In this document: piece by piece, positions 41,683 through 51,271 of the stretch
Layout: each line of letters opens with the position of its first letter
Numbering within the stretch: the stretch's first letter is position 1
Assembly (NCBI GenBank): GCA_964433675.1
Contig: CAYSSJ010000001.1
Location: 62,001 to 126,000 of the forward strand
Reading direction: 5' to 3'
Source: CAYSSJ01 sp964433675
Lineage (GTDB): Bacteria; Cloacimonadota; Cloacimonadia; Cloacimonadales; TCS61
DNA length: 64,000 nt
Program-made: the position numbers and the translations under genes
The notes under the pieces: model-generated
What the model was told of the DNA's origin: nothing
Databases searched by the model: none
Seen by the model: the letters and a program-made list of their open reading frames with translations, nothing else

Positions 41683-44502
41683 ATGGCTTCTTTATCTAAA
41701 AAAATCGATTTTGTTGCGCTGGATATCGAGACCACCGGTTTGGACTCATCCATCCATAATATCATAGAGATCGCAGCCATCCGCTTCAGACAGGGAAGAT
41801 ATTCCGAAGAATTCTCCTGCTTCATCAAGCAAGATAAACCTCTGCCCTTATCTATCAAACAACTCACCGGTATCAACGATGAGGATTTGGAATATGGGGA
41901 GGAAATTGCCGCAGCTCTACAAAACCTCAAAGAATTTGTCGGAGACGATTATTTGGTCTGTCATAATTCACCCTTCGATATTGGCTTTATAGACGCACAT
42001 CTGGAAAAATTGCAACTTGAAGTACTAAGTAACATGGTGTTCGACTCTCTCGAATTAGCAAGGATCTATCTGCCGTTTATAGCAAATCATAAACTAATCA
42101 CCGTATGCGAGTTTTTGGACATCGATCTAAAAGGTGCTCACAGAGCAATCCATGATGCCAAAGCGACTGCCGAAGTATTCGTGAAACTCTTAGATTTTAT
42201 CGAGGAACATATCACTATCACTTTGAACCGTAAGCTCTTTCAGCTTTCTCAGATGGCGATGCCCCAATCCGGGCTCGAGTATCTGCTCGATCTGATCCTG
42301 AAACATCAGAGGCAAGAAAAGCGTACCCGTAAGCGTCCCTATTTTTTCAGAAATAACTGGATAGAGCATAGTCCGGCTCATCGTCAATCGTATGATCTAG
42401 AATCAATCTTTGGTAAAGAGGGTGTGTTTGCCGACAATTTCTCCGCATACGAGCATAGAAAAGGGCAGATCGAAATGGCTTATGAAGTGCTGAATGCCTT
42501 TCAGAATGATGAATTTCTGGTGGTGGAAGCCGGAACAGGAGTAGGGAAATCCTTAGCTTATCTAATACCTGCCTTGATGATAAGTAAAGAACTCGGCGTA
42601 AAGATCATAATCTCTACCAATACAAAAAACCTGCAGGAACAGCTGTTTTACAAAGACCTGCCGCTGGTTCAGGATAGTGTGAATATTCCCTTTAAAGCTA
42701 CACTGCTAAAAGGGAGAGGTAACTATGTGTGTGAGCGACGTTGGCAGGAGTCGGTCTCGCATATGCTCAGACGGTTTTCACCTTTCGAAGCACGTGTTTT
42801 CTTATATCTCTTGGTGTGGCACTATTTCACACTTTCCGGTGATATCTCTGAAAATACATCATTCAGTCCCAAACGGCATGCCGGAGTGTGGAAAAGCTTG
42901 GTAGCCGACGGATTGTTCTGTTATGGTAAGCGGTGTGAACATTACAATAGATGTTTCCTGATGAGTATCAGGCGCAAGGCTGAGCAGTCTAATCTGGTAA
43001 TTATAAACCATTATCTGCTTCTGGCAGATTTGCAAGCAGAGAATTCCGTCTTGGGAAAATATGAGTATCTGATAGTTGATGAGGCGCATAATCTACCTCA
43101 TATCGCTCCCTCAGAGTTGGGCATATCGCTCAGTTTCGCCGATTTCAACCGCTACTTCTCACAGCTTTTCGCTGTCAAAACTAAATATCAAAGCGGCATA
43201 TTATCCGACCTGAAAGCTGCTTTGGTAAAAAGTGATCTACCCAAAGATAGAGTGAATCAGATACATTCGGAGATAGATAAAGCTTGCGGAAATATCCAAA
43301 CTGTATCTTCTGAGTTGCAAAATTTCTTTATGATGGTAAGCAAATATGTTCAAGAACATGGTAGCTACAAAAAATATCGCATCAAAAATGATTCTACCAA
43401 TTTTTTACAAGAGCATATCGGAGGGATAAATCAGAAACTTGCATCCATCTCTGCCGATCTGAACAAACTGCACGGTATTCTAAAAGAGATAGATGAATCT
43501 GCTTTACCAAGATATGAGATTTTTACTGAACATTTCGGTGAGGCGATCGAGTCGATCGACCGTTATTATGAGATTTTGGAAACACTTTCCCTGCCGGATT
43601 ATCTCAATTATGCTTTTTGGGTGAACGGCGGAGTATCCGATAAGTATTCTCAGTATCCCGACAGTATCATCAATTATGCACCGCTGAATATTGAAGAGAT
43701 CTTATACGATAAACTTTATTCCCGGCTCTCTTCGCTGGTGATGACTTCCGCTACTTTAGCTATCAGAGGAGCATTCAAGTATTTTACCTCTCGGATGGGG
43801 CTCGATGCGATGAGAGAGGAAAGAGCTGTACAGGAATGTATAGTAAAGTCATCTTTTAGTTATAAAGATCAAGCTCTGGTGATAGTGGCTTCTTTCTTGC
43901 CAACCCGAGCTGATAAACGCTTTATATTCCAATCTTCCAAGATGATAGATAAGGCGGTGGATTATTCTCAACTTGGAACAATGGTACTTTTTACCTCTTA
44001 CAGTGATCTGAATACGGTTTATGATAATCTGGGACAGTCCTGGTACGAAAAAAATATTAGCACTTATGTGCAAGGTAAAGGTACCAGCAGATCGGAAATG
44101 CTCAATGAGTTTAGGAAAAAGAAAAATGCGGTGCTGTTGGGAACCAACTCCTTCTGGGAAGGTGTCGATATCCCCGGCGAATCTCTCTCTGTCCTCGTAT
44201 TATTCAAGCTGCCGTTTATGGTGCCTTCCGAACCGATTGTAGAAGCTTATCTGGAAAAACTACAAGCCGAAAATAAAAACCCTTTCATGAATTATATGTT
44301 GCCTAATGCGCTGTTGAGATACAAACAAGGTTTTGGAAGGCTGATCCGTACTAATACCGATAAAGGTATTGTATTGGTACTCGATAGCAGAATCTCTACC
44401 AAAGAATATGGTCGCTATTTTATCGAAACTATCCCCGCAGAAACTGTGATTGCCAAAACTCCGGAAGAAGTTATCGACAAAATTGGTCACTGGTTGAAAT
44501 GA
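41683..44502 (+). CDS. dinG: DnaQ-like exonuclease fused to DinG-type Fe-S helicase
   Basis: 939 residues. The N-terminus is a DEDD exonuclease of the DnaQ family (LDIETTG with Asp14 and Glu16, CHNSPFDIGF, then HRAIHDAKAT). The rest is an XPD/DinG superfamily 2 helicase: EAGTGVGKS (282-290), DEAH (466-469) and NSFWEGVDIPGE near the end. Cys350, Cys413, Cys418 and Cys424 form a C...C-x4-C-x5-C set, the spacing reported for the [4Fe-4S] cluster of E. coli DinG. The role is probably unwinding of DNA-RNA hybrids and damaged forks combined with 3'-end trimming. It begins 9 nt after the regulator gene, with a weak ribosome-binding site. Confidence 0.93.
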   Translation: MASLSKKIDFVALDIETTGLDSSIHNIIEIAAIRFRQGRYSEEFSCFIKQDKPLPLSIKQLTGINDEDLEYGEEIAAALQNLKEFVGDDYLVCHNSPFDIGFIDAHLEKLQLEVLSNMVFDSLELARIYLPFIANHKLITVCEFLDIDLKGAHRAIHDAKATAEVFVKLLDFIEEHITITLNRKLFQLSQMAMPQSGLEYLLDLILKHQRQEKRTRKRPYFFRNNWIEHSPAHRQSYDLESIFGKEGVFADNFSAYEHRKGQIEMAYEVLNAFQNDEFLVVEAGTGVGKSLAYLIPALMISKELGVKIIISTNTKNLQEQLFYKDLPLVQDSVNIPFKATLLKGRGNYVCERRWQESVSHMLRRFSPFEARVFLYLLVWHYFTLSGDISENTSFSPKRHAGVWKSLVADGLFCYGKRCEHYNRCFLMSIRRKAEQSNLVIINHYLLLADLQAENSVLGKYEYLIVDEAHNLPHIAPSELGISLSFADFNRYFSQLFAVKTKYQSGILSDLKAALVKSDLPKDRVNQIHSEIDKACGNIQTVSSELQNFFMMVSKYVQEHGSYKKYRIKNDSTNFLQEHIGGINQKLASISADLNKLHGILKEIDESALPRYEIFTEHFGEAIESIDRYYEILETLSLPDYLNYAFWVNGGVSDKYSQYPDSIINYAPLNIEEILYDKLYSRLSSLVMTSATLAIRGAFKYFTSRMGLDAMREERAVQECIVKSSFSYKDQALVIVASFLPTRADKRFIFQSSKMIDKAVDYSQLGTMVLFTSYSDLNTVYDNLGQSWYEKNISTYVQGKGTSRSEMLNEFRKKKNAVLLGTNSFWEGVDIPGESLSVLVLFKLPFMVPSEPIVEAYLEKLQAENKNPFMNYMLPNALLRYKQGFGRLIRTNTDKGIVLVLDSRISTKEYGRYFIETIPAETVIAKTPEEVIDKIGHWLK

Positions 44503-44621
44503 TTTTCTCAAAGCCCATCACTGTCAAATTCCGAACCGAGAAAGAGCGCATATCTGAGTCTATCCGACTCAATGCTAAATAGCCAAATTAAAAAAAAATA
44601 CGTAAAAAAATTAAAAAAGTA

Positions 44622-44650
44622 TTGACATATAATCCACCCCTTTAAATTTC
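44622..44650 (+). promoter_or_regulatory. Putative promoter of the tuf-ribosomal operon
   Basis: TTGACA (44622-44627) followed 15 nt later by TAAATTTC (44643-44650), with an A-rich upstream stretch that could act as an UP element. It would give a leader of about 90 nt. Confidence 0.45.
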
Positions 44651-44701
44651 AGCACTCTAATATGTGCAAAATATGGGTGGCGATGAGAAGCCGCTGTAAC
44701 G

Positions 44702-44725
44702 AAAAGTCTATAATAAGAGACTTTT
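44702..44725 (+). promoter_or_regulatory. Leader hairpin before tuf
   Basis: AAAAGTCT (44702-44709) and AGACTTTT (44718-44725) form a perfect 8-bp stem with an 8-nt loop. The hairpin ends 9 nt before the AGGAGG site of tuf, so it could affect translation or mRNA stability. No T-tract typical of an attenuator is seen. Confidence 0.5.
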
Positions 44726-44744
44726 AGATCTTTTAGGAGGAGAA

Positions 44745-45929
44745 ATGGCAAAGGAAAAATTTGTACGTAGCAAGCCGCATATCAATATCGGGACGATCGG
44801 TCATGTAGATCATGGCAAGACGACCCTGACAGCGGCGATAACTTTGTATTTAAGCAAAGGTGGAAGCTCAGCATTTCGTACTTTCGATAGTATCGACAAT
44901 GCGCCCGAGGAAAAAGAGCGTGGCATCACCATAGCCACCGCTCATGTGGAATATGAGACAGCAAACCGTCACTATGCTCATGTGGACTGTCCCGGTCATG
45001 CGGACTATGTAAAGAACATGATCACCGGTGCAGCACAGATGGACGGAGCGATTTTGGTAGTAAGTGCAGCCGACGGTCCGATGCCTCAGACGAGAGAGCA
45101 TATTCTGCTTGCTCGTCAGGTTGGTGTACCTGCGATGGCTGTCTTTTTGAACAAAGCGGATCTGGTGGATGATCCTGAGCTTTTGGAACTGGTAGAGTTG
45201 GAAGTACGTGAACTACTCACCGAATATGATTTCCCCGGCGATGAGATTCCGATAGTAACTGGTTCAGCCTTGAAAGCTCTCAATGGCGATCCGGAAGGTG
45301 AAGCTCAGGTACAGAAACTGATGGATGAGGTAGATGCTTACATCCCGCTGCCGGAGCGTGCTGTAGACAAGCCATTCCTGATGCCGGTAGAGGATGTTTT
45401 CTCGATCTCCGGTCGTGGAACAGTTGCCACCGGTAGAGTAGAGCGTGGTGTGGTCAAAGTTGGAGAGAAGATAGAGCGAGTAGGTATTCGTGAGACCGTA
45501 GAGACCACCTGTACGGGCGTGGAGATGTTCCGCAAGATTCTCGATCAGGGTGAAGCCGGTGATAATGTTGGTATTCTGCTGCGTGGACTATCCAAAGACG
45601 AAGTTGAACGTGGCATGGTATTGGCTAAACCGAAATCGATCACTCCGCATACCAAGTTCATGGGCGAGACCTATATACTAACCAAGGATGAAGGTGGACG
45701 TCATAAGCCATTCTTCAGCGGCTATCGTCCTCAGTTCTATTTCAGGACGACAGATGTGACCGGCAGCTTGACACTTCCCGAGGGAGTAGAGATGGTAATG
45801 CCGGGAGACAATGTAACGATATCGGCAGAGCTGATCACTCCGATAGCGATGGAGAAGGGTTTACGTTATGCTATCCGCGAAGGTGGCAGGACGATAGGCG
45901 CCGGCGTTGTCAGCGAGATTATAGAATAA
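44745..45929 (+). CDS. tuf: Elongation factor Tu
   Basis: 394 residues. GTP-binding motifs GHVDHGKTT, DCPGHADYVKNM and NKADLVD are intact, and domains 2 and 3 are full length (ending GAGVVSEIIE). It delivers aminoacyl-tRNA to the ribosome. AGGAGGAG precedes the ATG. It heads the ribosomal gene series; rpsL, rpsG and fusA, which often precede tuf, are absent. Confidence 0.98.
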   Translation: MAKEKFVRSKPHINIGTIGHVDHGKTTLTAAITLYLSKGGSSAFRTFDSIDNAPEEKERGITIATAHVEYETANRHYAHVDCPGHADYVKNMITGAAQMDGAILVVSAADGPMPQTREHILLARQVGVPAMAVFLNKADLVDDPELLELVELEVRELLTEYDFPGDEIPIVTGSALKALNGDPEGEAQVQKLMDEVDAYIPLPERAVDKPFLMPVEDVFSISGRGTVATGRVERGVVKVGEKIERVGIRETVETTCTGVEMFRKILDQGEAGDNVGILLRGLSKDEVERGMVLAKPKSITPHTKFMGETYILTKDEGGRHKPFFSGYRPQFYFRTTDVTGSLTLPEGVEMVMPGDNVTISAELITPIAMEKGLRYAIREGGRTIGAGVVSEIIE

Positions 45930-45943
45930 GGTGGAGGAATACT

Positions 45944-46261
45944 GTGGCTCAAACTAGCGACAACAAAATTAGAATAAAGCTCAAGGCATATGATTTTCGC
46001 CTTTTGGATCGCTCTGTGGCAGAGATCATAAAAAACACACGAAATACAGGGGCAAAGATAGTGGGACCAGTTCCACTACCGACAGAACGGTCCCTCTATA
46101 CCGTGCTGAGATCTCCACATGTGAACAAAAAGGCGCAAGATCAGTTCCAAATGCTGATACATAAGAGAATGATAGACATTATCAATCCTACACCTCAGAC
46201 GACCAGTGCGCTAAAGAAGCTTAGTCTTCCTGCTGGTGTTCACGTTGAGATTAAGGTTTAA
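45944..46261 (+). CDS. rpsJ: Ribosomal protein S10
   Basis: 105 residues, starting with a GTG at 45944 after GGAGGAATACT. IRIKLKAYDFRLLDRSVAEI and GPVPLPTERSLYTVLRSPHV are family hallmarks. It also takes part in NusB antitermination. First of the S10 group. Confidence 0.98.
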   Translation: MAQTSDNKIRIKLKAYDFRLLDRSVAEIIKNTRNTGAKIVGPVPLPTERSLYTVLRSPHVNKKAQDQFQMLIHKRMIDIINPTPQTTSALKKLSLPAGVHVEIKV

Positions 46262-46272
46262 GGAGCTATTCC

Positions 46273-46896
46273 ATGATAGGATTAATAGGAAAAAAACTCG
46301 GCATGACACAGGTATTCGATGAAAAAGGGAATCGCATCCCGGTTACCGTGATCCAAGCGGGTCCCTGTAAAGTTGTCATGCGAAAATACTCAGAACGCGA
46401 TGGTTATGATTCGGTTCAGCTCGGCTTTGACGAGGTGGAAGAGAAGAAACTCAAGAAACCGGAAACAGGTCATCTGAAAAAGCATAATAGTAAACTTTAT
46501 AGATATTTGAGAGAGTTTAGATTAAAAGTATATAAAGATATCGACGAAGGTGAAGAATTCGATGTGAGCATGTTCAGAAAGAATGAATTGCTCAAGATAA
46601 CCGGAAAGTCCAAAGGTAAAGGTTTCAGTGGTGTGATGAAACGGCACAACTTTAGTGGTGCCAAAATGACTCACGGTGTGCACGAATCATTTCGTGGACC
46701 GGGAGCTATCGGGCAATGCGCCACACCAGCCCGTGTATTCAAAGGAACCAAACTACCCGGAAGATACGGTATGAGTACGGTAACCGTAAAGAATATCAAA
46801 GTGGTAGGTGTCGATGTCGAGCGTAACCTTGTATTAGTCAAAGGAGCGATACCCGGTCACAGAAACAGTATCGTTCTACTTTCCAAAGAAATTTAA
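46273..46896 (+). CDS. rplC: Ribosomal protein L3
   Basis: 207 residues. MIGLIGKKLGMTQVFDEKG opens the protein, and GKGFSGVMKRHNF and PGRYG mark the loop that reaches the peptidyl-transferase centre. AAGGAG precedes the ATG. Confidence 0.98.
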   Translation: MIGLIGKKLGMTQVFDEKGNRIPVTVIQAGPCKVVMRKYSERDGYDSVQLGFDEVEEKKLKKPETGHLKKHNSKLYRYLREFRLKVYKDIDEGEEFDVSMFRKNELLKITGKSKGKGFSGVMKRHNFSGAKMTHGVHESFRGPGAIGQCATPARVFKGTKLPGRYGMSTVTVKNIKVVGVDVERNLVLVKGAIPGHRNSIVLLSKEI

Positions 46897-46909
46897 GTGG
46901 AGCAGATAA

Positions 46910-47545
46910 ATGTTAGAAGTCAAAAAATATTCAGTTAGTGGCGAAGAGTTGGGCACTGTATCATTGCCCGAATCTCTGTTTGCCTGCGAATCGAACAATA
47001 AAGCTGCTGTGATGTATGAAGTGGTCAAGATGTATCTTGCCAACCAGAGACAAGGAACTTCCTGTGTAAAGAACCGAGTCACGGCAAAAGGTAGCGGCAG
47101 AAAACTGTATAGACAAAAAGGTACAGGGAATGCCCGTGCCGGAAATTTGAGAACCCCGCTACGTGTAGGTGGTGGTGTTGCCTTTGGTCCCAGACCGCAC
47201 AACTGGTACAAGAAAATACCGAAGAAAAAGAAAAGACTGGCTCTCAAACTGGCGCTTACCGAAAAGGCAAAAGAAGAAAATATTATCATCATTGAATCGC
47301 TAAAATTTGATAACCCCAACACCAAACAAGCCAAAGATATTATGACAAACCTTTCGGCAATGGATACTAAAACTTTACTTTTGATAGATGGTAGTGATCG
47401 ATCGATCATCCGATCTTTTACTAATCTGCCAAATGTGATCATGGATCGTGCCGATAGTGTGTTTGCTTATGAAGTGTTGAATTGCAAGAAACTGCTCATC
47501 ACCGAAGATGCTCTGAAGAAAATGGAGGAGGTATTTACATCATGA
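46910..47545 (+). CDS. rplD: Ribosomal protein L4
   Basis: 211 residues. The extended loop carries KGSGRKLYRQKGTGNARAG and GGVAFGPRPHNW, which line the exit tunnel. Overlaps rplW by 4 nt. Confidence 0.98.
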   Translation: MLEVKKYSVSGEELGTVSLPESLFACESNNKAAVMYEVVKMYLANQRQGTSCVKNRVTAKGSGRKLYRQKGTGNARAGNLRTPLRVGGGVAFGPRPHNWYKKIPKKKKRLALKLALTEKAKEENIIIIESLKFDNPNTKQAKDIMTNLSAMDTKTLLLIDGSDRSIIRSFTNLPNVIMDRADSVFAYEVLNCKKLLITEDALKKMEEVFTS

Positions 47546-47829
47546 AATCACCTCGAGAAATTATCATAGCACCGCTGGTAACAGAGAAAAGCACAGCTTT
47601 GTACAATGCGAACAATTATTATACATTCAAAGTTAGTACAAATGCTAACAAGATAGAGATCAAGCATGCTATCGAGCGAATTTTCAATGTGCATGTATTG
47701 AATGTGAGTACGATCAGGACAAAAGGTAAAACCAAACGTATGGGTAGATTTACCGGAAAAAGACCGGATTGGAAAAAAGCTATCGTCAAGCTTCAACCGG
47801 GCGATAAAATAGAAGAATTTGAAGCATAA
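47542..47829 (+). CDS. rplW: Ribosomal protein L23
   Basis: 95 residues from the ATG at 47542, after GGAGGTATTTACATC. A longer frame back to 47482 runs inside rplD and is not used. APLVTEKST and GRFTGKRPDWKKA are typical. It sits at the tunnel exit where chaperones dock. Confidence 0.97.
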   Translation: MKSPREIIIAPLVTEKSTALYNANNYYTFKVSTNANKIEIKHAIERIFNVHVLNVSTIRTKGKTKRMGRFTGKRPDWKKAIVKLQPGDKIEEFEA

Positions 47830-47844
47830 GATGGAGAGTTATCG

Positions 47845-48675
47845 ATGGGTATAAAAAAGTATAAACCAATTACACCGACGATGAGATATAAAACAGGTTA
47901 TTCTTTTGAAGAGATAACCAAGAAAGAACCCGAGAAGTCTCTGCTGAGAAAAGCACATAAAAAGTCGGGGAGAAACAATACCGGCAGGATTACTTGCCGA
48001 CATCGAGGTGGTGGTCATAGAAGGCATTACCGGGTAATTGATTTCAAACGAAACAAACTCGATGTACCTGCAAAAGTGGCGGGGATAGAATATGATCCCA
48101 ATAGAACAGCGAATATCGCACTTTTACACTATTTAGACGGTGAGAAACGCTATATTCTGGCTCCTTTGGGACTAAAAGTCGGCGATAAAGTATTAGCAGG
48201 AGACAAAGCTGAGATGCGAATCGGCAATGCGATGGCACTAGATCGTATCCCGTTGGGTACTTTTGTACATAATATTGAGCTCAAACCAGGCAGAGGCGGG
48301 CAGATCGCCAGAAGTGCCGGAGCTCATGGTCAGATCGTCGCTAAAGAAGGAAACTATGTTCATGTGAAAATGCCGTCTGATGATGTCTATATCTTACGGA
48401 GAGAATGTTTTGCTACTATCGGACAGGTTGGCAATTTGGAACACAGCACCCTCACTTTGGGTAAAGCCGGTCGTAGCCGTTGGATGGGTAGAAGACCGAC
48501 TGTACGCGGTGTGGCAATGAACCCGGTAGATCACCCCATGGGTGGTGGAGAAGGAAAATCTTCCGGTGGTGGACATCCGGTATCTCCTTGGGGTGTTTTC
48601 TCTAAAGGTGGAAAAACCAGAAAGAGTAAAAAATACTCCGATAAATACATTATTAGATCGAAAAAAAAGAAATGA
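47845..48675 (+). CDS. rplB: Ribosomal protein L2
   Basis: 276 residues. RHRGGGHRRHYRVIDFKR near residue 50 and MNPVDHPMGGGEGKSSGG near residue 225 are conserved, with the His essential near the catalytic centre. A lysine-rich tail closes the protein. Confidence 0.98.
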   Translation: MGIKKYKPITPTMRYKTGYSFEEITKKEPEKSLLRKAHKKSGRNNTGRITCRHRGGGHRRHYRVIDFKRNKLDVPAKVAGIEYDPNRTANIALLHYLDGEKRYILAPLGLKVGDKVLAGDKAEMRIGNAMALDRIPLGTFVHNIELKPGRGGQIARSAGAHGQIVAKEGNYVHVKMPSDDVYILRRECFATIGQVGNLEHSTLTLGKAGRSRWMGRRPTVRGVAMNPVDHPMGGGEGKSSGGGHPVSPWGVFSKGGKTRKSKKYSDKYIIRSKKKK

Positions 48676-48692
48676 TGAGAGGTTAAGAATAT

Positions 48693-48956
48693 ATGGCTCG
48701 TTCTATAAAAAAAGGTCCATTTATTGATGAACACTTGAAGAAAAAAGTGGATGCCTTGAATGCAGAGAGTAAGAAACAGGTAATCAAAACATGGTCTAGA
48801 AGATCGACGATATTACCTGAGTTTGTGGAACATACATTTGCCGTTCATAATGGACGGAAATTCGTGCCGGTTTATGTGACTGAAAATATGGTCGGACATA
48901 AATTGGGAGAATTTGCACCGACCAGGACTTATCGTGGTCATAGAGTAAAAAAATAA
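48693..48956 (+). CDS. rpsS: Ribosomal protein S19
   Basis: 87 residues. MARSIKKGPFIDEHL, TWSRRSTILPEFVEHTFAVH and the closing TRTYRGHR are family features. It contacts S13 in the small-subunit head. Confidence 0.98.
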   Translation: MARSIKKGPFIDEHLKKKVDALNAESKKQVIKTWSRRSTILPEFVEHTFAVHNGRKFVPVYVTENMVGHKLGEFAPTRTYRGHRVKK

Positions 48957-48985
48957 GATGTTGATATAAAAAGGGAGCTATAATA

Positions 48986-49324
48986 ATGGAAGCAATAGCC
49001 AGAGTTCGAAATTTGCGAGGTTCAGCACGGAAAGCGCGGCTGATCTTGGACTTGATCCGAGGTAAATCTGTGCCCGAAGCGCAATCTATATTGAACTTTT
49101 CCAAAAAAAGAGTCGCATCTGATGTTGCAAAAGTGCTTAATTCTGCCATTGCCAATGCAACTATGAAAGAAGGAAAGACTGAGATCGATAATATGATGAT
49201 ATCAAAAGCGTTTGCCGATGACGGACCGATTATGAAGCGCTACAGACCAAGAGCGCAAGGTAGAGCGACAATAATTCGCAGAAGAACGTGTCATATCACA
49301 CTACAAATCAAGGATAATAAATAG
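48986..49324 (+). CDS. rplV: Ribosomal protein L22
   Basis: 112 residues with the signature RGSARKARLILDLIRGK near the start and the tunnel hairpin RYRPRAQGRATIIRRRTCHI. A long gap of 29 nt precedes it, with AGGGAG upstream of the ATG. Confidence 0.98.
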   Translation: MEAIARVRNLRGSARKARLILDLIRGKSVPEAQSILNFSKKRVASDVAKVLNSAIANATMKEGKTEIDNMMISKAFADDGPIMKRYRPRAQGRATIIRRRTCHITLQIKDNK

Positions 49325-49333
49325 GGGGACACT

Positions 49334-49984
49334 TTGGGACAAAAAGTAAATCCAATAGGTTTAAGACTCGGCATTAATAAAGATTGGGATTCGGTCTGGT
49401 TCGCACCTAATCGTCAAGAATATATAGATAATTTCCATGAGGATATGAAAATCAAGAAATTCATCTATAACAGACTCGAAGGTGCCATGGTCTCTAAGGT
49501 GACTATAGTGAGGAAGACAAAATCCATCACTATAAACATTTTCACCGCACGACCAGGACAAGTAATTGGCAGAAAAGGCTCGGAAATTGAGAGCATCAGA
49601 AACGAACTGACTGTACTGGTGAATAAAGGAAAGACTTCACAATCCAATGTGTTTGTAGAAGTTCAAGAAGTGAAAAATCCATGGATAGATTCCGCATTGG
49701 TCGGACGCGAAATAGGCAGACAGCTACAGCAGCGAGTCTCTTTCCGACGTGCCATGAAGTTTGCTATCCGAAATGCAATGCGCAATGGAGCCCAGGGTAT
49801 AAAAATCCAGTGTTCAGGTCGTCTTGGCGGTGCTGAGATGGCAAGGACCGAACGATATCATGAAGGTAGGACACCACTCCATACTCTCCGTGCCGATATA
49901 GATTATGCTCTTACCGAAGTAACAACTACTTACGGTATTATCGGTATCAAAGTATGGGTTTACAAAGGTGATATCCTGAGTTAA
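49334..49984 (+). CDS. rpsC: Ribosomal protein S3
   Basis: 216 residues starting with a TTG at 49334 (GQKVNPIGLRLGINKDW). A KH domain with GQVIGRKGSEI and the C-terminal GRLGGAEMARTE are typical. GGGGGA upstream supports the TTG. Confidence 0.98.
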   Translation: MGQKVNPIGLRLGINKDWDSVWFAPNRQEYIDNFHEDMKIKKFIYNRLEGAMVSKVTIVRKTKSITINIFTARPGQVIGRKGSEIESIRNELTVLVNKGKTSQSNVFVEVQEVKNPWIDSALVGREIGRQLQQRVSFRRAMKFAIRNAMRNGAQGIKIQCSGRLGGAEMARTERYHEGRTPLHTLRADIDYALTEVTTTYGIIGIKVWVYKGDILS

Positions 49985-49996
49985 GGAGAAAAAGAT

Positions 49997-50416
49997 ATGT
50001 TAGCACCAAAAAAAGTAAAATACAGAAAAGTACAGAAAGGTCGGCGAAGAGGATTAGCTTACCGAGGCAGTAGCATTAGTTTCGGAGACTATGGTATCAT
50101 CGCATTACAACCGGGTTGGATTACCAGCAGACAGATAGAGTCCGCTCGTATTGCCATCACTCGTAAGATGAAGAGAACGGGTAAACTATGGATAAGAATT
50201 TTCCCGGACAAACCGATCACCAAAAAACCGGCGGAAACCCGTATGGGTAAAGGTAAAGGTGCACCGGAATACTGGGTCGCTGTAGTAAAACCCGGCAGGA
50301 TCATGTTCGAATATGAAGGTATCGACTTCGAGACGGCAAAAGAAGCTGCCAGACTGGCAGGACATAAATTGCCGATTAAAACTAAAATGATCACAAGAGA
50401 GGGAGTTGGACAATGA
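49997..50416 (+). CDS. rplP: Ribosomal protein L16
   Basis: 139 residues. KYRKVQKGRRRGLAYRG and RMGKGKGAPEYWVAVVKPG are the family motifs. It overlaps rpmC by 4 nt (ATGA). Confidence 0.98.
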   Translation: MLAPKKVKYRKVQKGRRRGLAYRGSSISFGDYGIIALQPGWITSRQIESARIAITRKMKRTGKLWIRIFPDKPITKKPAETRMGKGKGAPEYWVAVVKPGRIMFEYEGIDFETAKEAARLAGHKLPIKTKMITREGVGQ

Positions 50417-50625
50417 AAATGAATGAACTCCGTGAACTATCCAATGAAGAATTGGTAGAAAAGCTTGAATCTTGCCGTGAAGAGCTTTTTAACTTGAGAT
50501 TCCAACTGGCAGCAAACAGACTGGAGAATCCGATGAGGATCAGATTTGTACGCAAAGATATTGCCAGGATCAAAACTCTACTGACACAGAGAGAAAAAGA
50601 ACAGTCCGATAATGAGATGAGGTAA
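50413..50625 (+). CDS. rpmC: Ribosomal protein L29
   Basis: 70 residues, highly charged and helical, with MNELRELSNEELVEKL and LENPMRIRFVRKDIARIKT, the family pattern. Translationally coupled to rplP. Confidence 0.97.
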   Translation: MKMNELRELSNEELVEKLESCREELFNLRFQLAANRLENPMRIRFVRKDIARIKTLLTQREKEQSDNEMR

Positions 50626-50630
50626 GTGAG

Positions 50631-50885
50631 ATGGCATTTGAAAGAAAAATAACTAAAACCGGAGTGGTAATTAGCAACAAAATGGATAAGACGATTGTGG
50701 TAAAAGTGCAACGTCAGTACAAACATCCATTGTATAAAAAGATCGTCAGGCAGCACAAGAATTTCAAAGCTCATGACGAGAAGAATGAATGCAACGAAGG
50801 CGATAGAGTGCAGATCATCGAGCATAGACCGATAAGCCGAGACAAGCACTGGATGTTGCACAAAATAATCGAAAGAGCAAAGTAA
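50631..50885 (+). CDS. rpsQ: Ribosomal protein S17
   Basis: 84 residues. TGVVISNKMDKTIVV and the GDRVQIIEHRPISRDKHW segment are family features. A primary binder of 16S rRNA. Confidence 0.97.
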   Translation: MAFERKITKTGVVISNKMDKTIVVKVQRQYKHPLYKKIVRQHKNFKAHDEKNECNEGDRVQIIEHRPISRDKHWMLHKIIERAK

Positions 50886-50896
50886 GGAGATAATCC

Positions 50897-51265
50897 ATGA
50901 TCCAAACTCAAACAATTTTGAATGTAGCAGATAACTCGGGAGCCAAAAAGGTGATGTGCATCAAGGTTCTCGGAGGATCAGGAAGACGATACGCCAGTAT
51001 AGGTGATCAGATAGTGGTCTCTATCAAATCAGCTATACCAAACAGTAAAGTCAAAAAAGGATCGGTAGAAAGGGCTGTCATCGTGCGGACACACAAAGAG
51101 GTAGCCCGACCGGATGGTACGTATATCCGATTTCAGGATAATGCTGTGGTCATCGTGGATGAACGATCCGAGCCGAAAGCAACTAGAATACTCGGTCCGG
51201 TAGCTCGTGAATTGAGAGAAAAGCATTATACCAAAATCATCTCATTAGCACCGGAAGTCTTATAA
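50897..51265 (+). CDS. rplN: Ribosomal protein L14
   Basis: 122 residues. MIQTQTILNVADNSGAKKVM opens the protein, and RGTKEVARPDG-like and RILGPVARELR segments are conserved. AAGGAG precedes the ATG. Confidence 0.98.
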   Translation: MIQTQTILNVADNSGAKKVMCIKVLGGSGRRYASIGDQIVVSIKSAIPNSKVKKGSVERAVIVRTHKEVARPDGTYIRFQDNAVVIVDERSEPKATRILGPVARELREKHYTKIISLAPEVL

Positions 51266-51271
51266 GAGGTT

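Larger units (their letters stand above)
44503..44744. other. Intergenic region and leader of tuf
   Basis: 242 nt containing a 6-bp stem-loop (44555-44571, TGAGTC/GACTCA) that may end the dinG transcript, an A-rich stretch (44588-44618), the tuf promoter candidate and an untranslated leader with a strong hairpin before AGGAGG (44735-44740). No gene or tRNA was found. Confidence 0.7.
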
